From contig CAJNDS010002456.1 in NCBI GenBank assembly GCA_905221605.1, positions 129,382-193,381 on the forward strand: 64,000 bases of DNA, given 5' to 3'. This stretch comes from Symbiodinium natans. Its lineage: Eukaryota > Sar > Dinophyceae > Suessiales > Symbiodiniaceae. The notes beneath the pieces were generated by a model. It saw only the letters and a list, made by a program, of their open reading frames with translations. It was not told where the DNA came from and did no database searches. Position 1 is the stretch's first letter. The number at the start of each line of letters is the position of its first letter. Positions 57,336 through 64,000 of this stretch are shown piece after piece. The translations under genes were made by a program, and so were the position numbers.

Positions 57336-57417
57336 TTCTGCATGGGCTGTGTTCGCACAGCTTGCAGGAGCTGCCGCGGCAGCTGAAGGCGCCGGGGCGA
57401 AGCAGGACGACGAGTAG
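57336..57417 (+). CDS. Candidate C-terminal exon, unknown protein
   Basis: Acceptor GTGGTTCAG, then SAWAVFAQLAGAAAAAEGAG, AKQDDE and TAG. An Ala-rich helix with an acidic tail, with GC-rich third positions. Too short to assign. A possible earlier exon at about 56955-56985 reads VHGKLNAMKADEK. Confidence 0.35.
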
Positions 57418-57542
57418 GACATGATCAGAGAGATGCTGGGATACCGTAGGGCAGAATGTAGGGCAAAGATTCTGCTTTTTGGAGTGAATTCTTATTTGTA
57501 AATCAATAAATAAATAGTATCAATAAAAAACAAACAAAGAAA

Positions 57543-57554
57543 TATATACGAAAA

Positions 57555-57582
<28 letters not shown>
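57543..57582. repeat. (AT)n microsatellite
   Basis: TATATA run. Confidence 0.95.
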
Positions 57583-57586
<4 letters not shown>

Positions 57587-58198
57587 GCTCTCTCTTCTAC
57601 AGAGAGCTGTACTCTTCTACAAAGAGGCCCAGAAGCAGCAGAGCAGCGCCCTGCAGCTGATGGTGCTGCCTCCAGTCCGAGGCCAGAATCTCCAAGAAGG
57701 CCACAAAACCCCTGCATAGGCCCACGTCTTCGAGCATCTTGTGGGCTTTTTTAGGAGACGCCCGCTATTCATCCACCATTCCCTTGGTTACTGCAGCTCT
57801 TTAGAAGGCAACAGAGTGAGCCGACCTTCCAGGCACAGCTCGGCCGGCGCAATTCCTGCCCTCCATCCAGCCCATCCCGGCGTGATCCGACATGCTGGCC
57901 TTAAGAGGGCCCAAAGCTCCAAATCCGTGAGCTGTCTGAAACAGAGTTGCGCCGAGTGTTGCAGACACCCAGCAGCCAGCACATGGACCTCTCGCCTGCA
58001 GAAAAGGCCCAGGGGAGACGACGCTAGGATTGGACTGCCAGGACATGCCAACCCTTACAAGTACACACTTTACACATGCCTCGTCTTCCAAAGACTTGAA
58101 GCCGGGGTGAGATTGCGCAGGCGTCCGGCGCCTCACTACATACGGGGGTGCTTCCCGCTGGCTGAAGTTTCAGCTGCTGAGCGTCATTATGTTTTCAG

Positions 58199-58381
58199 AT
58201 GGAGACCCTTCAGGAATCCTTGATGTGGATGGGACACACTAGCCAGAAGCCAGAAGCCAATGGCAATGCTCGAGGAAGCGGCCCAGTGCAGCTGCAGATC
58301 TACAGGCAAGATTCACACCGCCAGTTGTTGAAGGAGAGGCCCAACCGGGCTCCCCCAAGCCAAAGCGTACCTGAGGTCTGA
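58199..58381 (+). CDS. Candidate terminal exon, unknown protein
   Basis: Acceptor TATGTTTTCAG directly before ATGGAG. 60 codons read METLQESLMWMGHTSQKPEA, then a hydrophilic middle (SGPVQLQIYRQDSHRQLLKE) and a Pro/Ser end before TGA. The ATG could be internal. A telomere-like patch follows 50 bp downstream. Confidence 0.4.
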   Translation: METLQESLMWMGHTSQKPEANGNARGSGPVQLQIYRQDSHRQLLKERPNRAPPSQSVPEV

Positions 58382-58432
58382 AGCCTAAACTCCACAACCG
58401 TAAAACAGACTCACGGGCAACTAATGGCCCCT

Positions 58433-58503
58433 ACACCCTAAACCCTAAAAACTAAACCCTGAACCCAGAACCCCAAACCCTCTTCCCTAAACCCTAAGCC
58501 CCG
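58433..58503. repeat. Telomere-like CCCTAAA patch
   Basis: CACCCTAAACCCTAAAAACT and further CCCTGAACCC/CCCTAAACCC units. Confidence 0.85.
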
Positions 58504-58679
58504 CTGTCAGGGGGCTGGGAGTTCGCAGCAGCAGCTCTTCCTGGCCTGGATGCAGTCTATGGGCCGGCGGCAGGCCAAGAGTGGATGATCTATGATGAAC
58601 TCCTATAAAGTCCCTGACCCCTTCTGAGACTGCATATGTATCTCTACGTGGTATGTATTGTAATCATGCTTTTCTTCAC

Positions 58680-58790
58680 TCTCCGTCTCTCGGTCTCTCT
58701 GCCTCTCCGTCTCTCTGTCTCTCACAAGAGAGAGAGAGAGAGAGAGCGAGATTATATATATATATATATATGTATAGAGATATGTATCTG
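58680..58790. repeat. CTCTGT / (GA)n / (TA)n microsatellites
   Basis: TCTCTCTGCCTCTCCGTC-type octamers related in sequence to the 12.3-kb array, then GAGAGA and TATATA runs. Confidence 0.9.
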
Positions 58791-59254
58791 TGGTCACTCC
58801 CTGACACGCACGTCTTGAAACCATCGCACAACCACAAAAAAGTTTGTCTGATACCGGCTTCCAGTAGTGTAAAGAACTGCCTGAACGGAAAGCGCTAAAT
58901 TGGTATCAGGGCCCTTCTGTTCGACAACTATAGATGTGTCTTTTGAGCACAGAACGCCCCCTAACTCATGCGAACCAAACTGGCCCGTGATTCTGAGAAG
59001 CAAGTTGCTGAATCACCTCTTGATTAAGAGATAGTTTCATTAATTCAGCCCACGTATTTTATTAGGATTATTTGACCCAACTGCGATTGGGAGACCAAAT
59101 ACAGGTCAATATACTTAAGTCGTGTACACCAACCGAATCTAGATACATGTCTTGTGCTGTCCCCCTCCCCCCCCCCCCCGCCATCTCAGGTCCAAGATCC
59201 CATAGTGAAGGTTTCAAGGGCTGGCAAACCAAAATCCAAGATCCAAACTGTTTA

Positions 59255-59338
59255 GGCTCCCCTAAACCCCCCAAAACCCTAACATGACTGTAAAACATGA
59301 AAAATTAAAAGCACACATATATATATATATATATATCA
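59255..59338. repeat. Short telomere-like patch and (AT)n
   Basis: CCCCTAAACCCCCCAAAACCC followed 40 bp later by a TATATA run. Confidence 0.7.
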
Positions 59339-59383
59339 TGTATATACTATAGACGTCTCTACATGTATAGATGTGTATTCCAG

Positions 59384-59785
59384 GAAGAGGCCATAACATC
59401 CAACAACACTGACTCACATCTGGGCCAGGAAAGCATCTTTCAAGATGCCGCCTCCAAGCCTCCGCCTCGAAGTGCAGGTGTCGGAGGGAGGGGGGGGAGG
59501 GAGGGAGGGGGGGGAGGGAGGGGGGGGAGGGAGGGGGGCGGGCTTGCCCACCATGCGACCACGCCGTCAGTGCTCAGAGAGTCTACCCGAAAGCGCGCAG
59601 AACTTTGACACTGGGCGGGAGCATATGCCTCTGGGGCAAGTTCGGTGTGAAGAAGAGTTGAGGAGTGGTATTTCTGTTATGGCCTTTAGGCCAGGATAGC
59701 TTTTGTCTCGTTTCCGACCCTGGCCATGCCAGATGAAGATGAGCTTAGCGACGACTCAGAGGAGCTCGGCCGGAACCTACCGTAG
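59384..59785 (+). CDS. Unknown protein, two exons including the C-terminus
   Basis: Exon, 59384-59477: acceptor TGTATTCCAG, donor TGCAG|GTGTCG; reads EEAITSNNTDSHLGQESIFQ and DAASKPPPRSA. Terminal exon, 59733-59785: acceptor TGGCCATGCCAG; reads EDELSDDSEELGRNLP and TAG. Both are acidic and Ser-rich, typical of a disordered C-terminal tail. A G-rich array (59490-59540) fills the intron. Family unknown. Confidence 0.5.
59488..59540. repeat. GGGAGGGA G-rich array
   Basis: GGAGGGAGGGGGGGGAGGGA pattern in an intron. Confidence 0.95.
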
Positions 59786-60173
59786 ATGCTTCGAACTTCA
59801 TTCGCCCCTTATGAAAAACCGAAAGGCTTGACGAAGGAACCCCAAAACTTCTTAGTTGAAAAGATCTAGCTCTCTCTCTCTCTCTGTCTCTTTCTCTCTT
59901 TCTCTGTCTTTAGCTTTTTGTCGTTGGTGAGGGATGGCCCGATGTGACTGCCAGATATGATATTCTTCTGATAGCCCATGATCCCCTAAATCCCCTGAGA
60001 GTCCAACACCCTACTACCCCAGAAAAATCCCTAAGCTAAGGTGGAAATCTCAGCTTGGGATTTTTCCTGTCAGGACGCGGAGTCCCTGGAGTCCCTTTCG
60101 GAGGACTCCGAGGAATCCGAGGAGCCCGCCGGTCCGAAAGGTTCGAGCACCTTGGTTGGCGCTTCAACCTAGG

Positions 60174-60305
60174 GAGGGCGTTTAGGGTTTAGGGCTTAGG
60201 AGGTTTGAGGGGTTTTTAAGGGGGGGGCTTTCAGGGGTCATGCGCATCCCCGGATGGTTCCGCGCTTCGGGTTTAGGGTTTAGGGTTTTAGGGGGGATTT
60301 AGGGG
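60174..60305. repeat. Telomere-like TTTAGGG patch
   Basis: GGCGTTTAGGGTTTAGGGCT and GGGTTTAGGGTTTAGGG runs. Confidence 0.8.
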
Positions 60306-60621
60306 CAGGGGCCATGCGAATCCCCAGCAATTCCCTTGGCAGGTGCTGCCGGCACGGCCCAGCCCTCCAGGTGCAAGATTTCGCGAATGGTTTGATAGGT
60401 GAAGTGGTGGCGCGATCTTCATCGAATGCGGTACCATGCAGTTCTTTAGCCATGGTCCATGCCAAGTCGGGGTGAGCGTACTTTGTACCAGAGCAGTATA
60501 GAACATGACAGTCACAATCATGTCACGCGAAGCCCATGAGTGCGTGAGTGCGTTGGTGAAATGCTGTGTTGGGCGAAGGCGCTCCGAGCACGTGCCAAAG
60601 GCCCCGCCTTGCACCGTTTGC

Positions 60622-60716
60622 CACTTGGGGGGCTTCTGAAATTTTTAGGGGTTCCTACAATCATGATGATAGTGTTTGGGGATATGGTAGGGGTGCCCGT
60701 ATTTTGGAAATGGCCA
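60622..60716. mobile_element. MITE-like TIR element, copy E
   Basis: Left CTTCTGAAATTTTTAGGGGT and right GGGGTGCCCGTATTTTGGAA plus ATGGCCA are the family's inverted ends. The core is ATCATGATGATAGTGTTTGG. Confidence 0.65.
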
Positions 60717-60944
60717 CTTTTGGCACCCTTTTTGCGATGGTGTTACCGTCATAATGTTCACTTCATATTAACATGCCCCCGCCCCCCTCCCCCCCCCCCC
60801 CGCAAGGTATGGTCACAGGCCGCGGGCTCCGTAATTGCGGGCTCCGTTGTTAAAATCCTCTGGACCTTAGCCATCCCAGACCGCGCCTCCCAACGTTCAG
60901 ACCTTACGTCCCCAAACCGCGTCGTTGGGGAAAGTAGGCCAGGG

Positions 60945-61400
60945 GCTGCGCTTTCCAGGCCTCATAAAATGCAATTTGCTGACAGGCGAGAGTTTGGGGG
61001 CGGGGGGGGGGGGGGGGGCAGGCGGCATGCATTTTAAGACTGCGTTTTCCTGGCCTCCTTAAACGCATTTTGCTGGCAGGCGGGAGTGGGGAGGGGGGGG
61101 GGGAAATGTATTTTCCGGGACACTTCCAAAATGCATTTTGCTGGCGGGGCGGGGGGGGCTGCGTTTTCCAGGCCTCCTGAATGCATTTTGCTGGCAGCAG
61201 TTGGCTTGCGGCATGCATTTGGCTTGTAGGCGGGGAGAGGCGGTTGGTTGCGTTCTCCAGGCCTTTTCAATTGCATTTTGCTTGCATTCCCGCCTGGGGA
61301 ATGGGGGAGGCGGAAAGCGGTTTCCACGCTTTCCAAACGGATTTGGCTTCCAGGCGGGGAAAGGCGGAAGAATGCGTTTTCCAGACCCTCCCAATTGTTT
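60945..61400. repeat. Degenerate ~60-80 bp tandem array
   Basis: About seven diverged units of the form TGCGTTTTCCAGGCCTCC, (A/T)ATGCATTTTGCTGGCAGG and CGGGGxGGGGG. They are recognisable at about 60950, 61037, 61103, 61158, 61247, 61319 and 61374. Confidence 0.75.
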
Positions 61401-61583
61401 TCAGCAACAAAGCAAAAGGCAGCTTTTCAACCGGCTTTGGCCCGGAAGGGTTGTGCAATTACGTGGGGTGGGGTGGGGGGTGGGGGGTTATAATTACGTT
61501 CTGGGATTTGGATTGTGCAATTACGGGGAGGGGGTTTATTAATATGAGGTCAACATTATCTCTCACGATTGGGCATGTAGCTG

Positions 61584-61838
61584 GTGATGAACAGTCCACG
61601 TTGCAGTGTTATGGTCGAGAGTTGGGAGTTGCTTTCCTGGCATCCTAGGCTGTCCCAGGTTCTAGTGTCATCACTTCTTGACAACCTGTCAGCCTCTGCT
61701 GCTATGTTGACAGCTAGCGTCGTAGGTGCCGATGAAGAAAGAACGTACGGATGTTTGCTTGCGCTGCAGAAGTTGCCGTGCGCTTTGTCAGAGGTCGTTT
61801 CAAGGCTTCGCAAAGAACCGGCAGCCCCAACTTCGTAA
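61584..61838 (+). CDS. Candidate terminal exon, unknown protein
   Basis: The + frame reads SWELLSWHPRLSQVLVSSLL, LSASAAMLTASVVGADEERT and ALQKLPCALSEVVSRLRKEP, then a stop at 61836-61838. Amphipathic helical composition. A minus-strand frame over the same DNA is also open but is Ser/Thr-rich and less convincing. The acceptor is not settled. Confidence 0.35.
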   Translation: MMNSPRCSVMVESWELLSWHPRLSQVLVSSLLDNLSASAAMLTASVVGADEERTYGCLLALQKLPCALSEVVSRLRKEPAAPTS

Positions 61839-62110
61839 GGCGGTTTGTTGAAGGTGACAAGGTGCGAGTAGTGGTGATACTGGGGCTGGAACACAGAGGG
61901 GCTGCATGAACAAAGGCGGCGTCATGAGCATGCCAAGATGACATGGGGCGCGGGTGTCGAACAAGGTTTAGGCTCAACGAACTTGTTCTGGAGACTCCGG
62001 CGCGACATTGCCAGGATGGCAGTGATTTCGAGGCGGCCGTTCGTCAGGTTTTTGAGCATCCCCGCAGTCAGTTGGGATCTGCATCAACCTCGAAGCTTCA
62101 AGACTGGTGA

Positions 62111-62467
62111 TCAGCGAACTTGGATGTTCCATCCCAGCATCCCAATCCCAATGCGTCGTTGAGTTTGTGCATTTGTTTGGTCGAAAAGTTCTTGTTTTGA
62201 GAAGACCTTAGTGTAGCCAGAGAAGGAAATGCCATGGTTGTGAGGTTCCGGAACTTCAGGCATCTCTGTCCTTTGGCCGGTGTGGTGCAGCATTTGCGCA
62301 ACTTGGGCCTCCGGCGCAGGAGCAGGTGGAGCTTCAGTCGCACCGTGCCGGCGTTCGACCGGGCCGCGAGGAGTGATTCTGTCAAATTGTGTTGCTGCCC
62401 TGCAGTCTGGGGAGTCTGCGTGCACACAAGTCGCAGAAACAGAATGTCCGCAGCCTCGTATCAGCAC
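62111..62467 (-). CDS. Candidate terminal exon of a minus-strand gene
   Basis: Up to 118 codons on the minus strand: a Pro/Ala-rich part (ATEAPPAPAPEAQVAQMLHH), then PEPHNHGISFSGYTKVFSKQ, ELFDQTNAQTQRRIGIGMLG, WNIQVR and TGA. The upstream boundary is unknown. It is convergent with the + exon that ends at 61838. Family unknown. Confidence 0.4.
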   Translation of the reverse strand: MLIRGCGHSVSATCVHADSPDCRAATQFDRITPRGPVERRHGATEAPPAPAPEAQVAQMLHHTGQRTEMPEVPEPHNHGISFSGYTKVFSKQELFDQTNAQTQRRIGIGMLGWNIQVR

Positions 62468-62825
62468 CAGAGCATGAATGGGTCAGTAAACCGTTGGTGC
62501 AGACCCCTCTGCTGAGGAGAGAGCCATGCATCGGCGAGGTGCTGTGCTCAGTGCTGCCGTTCGAAGACCCCACAACAGGGGAGGGACTCCAAAAGAGAGG
62601 TCCTTGATGCCGCTACGATGTGCAGCTGGGGTTTTTGGGTCCCCCCCACCCCCCTCAGCCCAACCCCTCATCCGCACATCCTGGGCGCGTCCTTTCGGTC
62701 CTGTGCTCGCCTTCGTTTCCTTGTTCAGCTCAGCTGCTTGTTTGCTTCGCTCCTTGTTTTCCTGTGGTCATCCGCTCTATTTCGCAAGTCTATGCATGGC
62801 CTAAACCGTTCGGGGTTTGTTCAGC

Positions 62826-62885
62826 TTGTCAAACGATGCCCCCAGGATGCCTTTGACAACAGCTTAGGGTGCTGCGCGGATGGTC
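62826..62885 (+). CDS. Candidate short coding exon
   Basis: Acceptor GGGGTTTGTTCAG, donor GGTCGG|GTGGGC. Reads LVKRCPQDAFDNSLGCCADG and R. A single exon of unknown context. Confidence 0.28.
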
Positions 62886-62979
62886 GGGTGGGCGCTGTGC
62901 GTGTTTGGGCTGGTTTGGTGCTCTGCAGAATTGAGGCCTTGCTGATGAATACAATATGCGCGTATGGGTCGGCGGAGAG

Positions 62980-62981
<2 letters not shown>

Positions 62982-63010
<29 letters not shown>

Positions 63011-63070
63011 TTTGTGTGTGTGTGTGTGTGTCTGTCTGCCTGCCTGCCTGGCTGGCTGGCTGTCTGTCTG
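62982..63070. repeat. (TG)n and CTGCCTGCCTGG microsatellite
   Basis: TGTGTG runs followed by TGCC/TGGC tetranucleotides. Confidence 0.95.
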
Positions 63071-63654
63071 CGCACAAACATAGAGGTTCTGCCATAAGTG
63101 GCCATGTGTGCGTGTGTGACCTTCCAATCGCAAAAGATGCTCCTAGCAGTGAGTGGGGCGTGGCCACCTTGTCCCTTGTCAGGCCAACGAAGCTGTTTAT
63201 GTATCGCTTCCCCGAGACTCAACAAATTTCCCTGTAAAGCCATATTTAAACTGGAGAGGTGTTTGAACAAGTTGTTTCCAGTCTTACAGAGATGCAATGG
63301 GTCGACATCCCTTTTCAGTTACAGGGCACACACACACTCCACGCACTTCCATGCCATGTCGCCGATTCTTGGGCTCTCAAAGCCACCTTCCCTCAATGCT
63401 CTGATACCATCTGATACCTGCAGGTCTTGGCTCCAAAGAGCCCGAGATCTTGGGCTACGCGCGCCAGGTGGCCGATGAGGCGGTGTAGTGGTATTGGTTT
63501 TGTAGTTTCCTGCCGCATTTGTAATCATATGTGCAGAATCGGAAGGCCATATTGATTGAGGAGGGCGTATTTTTTGCTTCCCTTTTTTTTTTTTTGCTTC
63601 CCTTTTTTTTTTCTGGGGTCCTCGTGTTCTCCAGTCTCAAGACAGGAAGCAAAC

Positions 63655-63691
63655 CAGAGAGAAGGAAAGAAAGAAAGAAAGAAAGAAAGAG

Positions 63692-63758
<67 letters not shown>

Positions 63759-63803
63759 AGAAGGAAAGAAGGAAAGCAGGACAAGAAAGAAAGAAAGCAA
63801 GAG

Positions 63804-63870
<67 letters not shown>

Positions 63871-63943
63871 AATAAAGAAAGAAAGAAAGAGAGAAACATA
63901 GAAAGAAAGAAAGCAAGAAAGAAAGAAAGAACGAGAGAAAGAG

Positions 63944-63982
<39 letters not shown>

Positions 63983-64000
63983 ACGAAAGAACGAAAGAAA
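63655..64000. repeat. (AAAG)n microsatellite reaching the window end
   Basis: About 340 bp of GAAA units with minor AAGG/GAGA interruptions, continuing past base 64000. The minus strand reads as Phe/Leu/Ser-rich pseudo-protein. Confidence 0.95.

Noticed and set aside
63525-63916. Phe/Ser/Leu-rich minus-strand frames of 124-153 residues
   Set aside because: Readings of the (AAAG)n microsatellite.
1-64000. tRNA, rRNA, CRISPR array or bacterial operon
   Set aside because: No cloverleaf with a GGTTCGAATCC-type T-arm, no rRNA core sequence, no regular direct repeats with unique spacers, and no Shine-Dalgarno-led genes were found by eye. A tRNAscan/Rfam run would settle RNA genes.

Overview
The window looks like nuclear DNA of a dinoflagellate, probably a gene-rich but repeat-laden genome of the Symbiodinium/Polarella type. 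The signs are: moderately GC-rich sequence with no long intact reading frames outside simple repeats; degenerate CCCTAAA/TTTAGGG patches scattered everywhere; genes cut into many short exons joined by GC, GA and GT donors to AG acceptors, often AG followed by G; and very large microsatellites, some of them inside introns. The species assignment is inference; no rRNA, tRNA, spliced-leader gene or CRISPR array was seen.

Two genes can be named from the conserved motifs of their spliced exons, both on the + strand. (1) About 8.76-16.44 kb: a voltage-gated, cyclic-nucleotide-binding-type potassium channel (EAG/CNG/HCN-like). Small exons give S1-S6, the TTMTTVGYG pore signature, the C-linker and the first half of the cyclic-nucleotide-binding domain. 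Its introns hold a 430-bp octamer array, a 600-bp purine/A-rich array and MITE-like elements. (2) About 37.18-41.37 kb: an extended-synaptotagmin/tricalbin-like protein with an N-terminal hydrophobic region, an SMP lipid-transfer domain split over five exons, and C2-domain pieces.

Around these lie coding exons and terminal exons that I recognise as likely coding (clean acceptors and donors, protein-like translation) but cannot name: 4.6-7.4 kb (+), 20.1-20.6 kb (-), 26.8 kb (+), 29.9-30.8 kb (+), 33.5 kb (+), 34.4 kb (-), 41.5-42.0 kb (-), 43.3 kb (+), 44.2-45.4 kb (+), 48.3-48.9 kb (-), 49.8-50.6 kb (+), 51.05-51.8 kb (+), 55.5, 57.4, 58.2, 59.4-59.8 and 61.6-61.8 kb (+), and 62.1-62.5 kb (-).

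The rest is repeats. They include a dispersed ~95-115 bp terminal-inverted-repeat family (six copies), a second small TIR family (two copies), a 391-bp TIR element, a 1.8-kb foldback element flanked by a 9-bp direct repeat (17.27-19.10 kb), G/C-hairpin units, a 1.1-kb homopolymer palindrome (46.2-47.3 kb), a duplicated block at 53-54.6 kb holding a decayed reverse-transcriptase fragment (YVDD box), and many microsatellites. Most of the long open frames in the window are readings through such repeats and are not genes.
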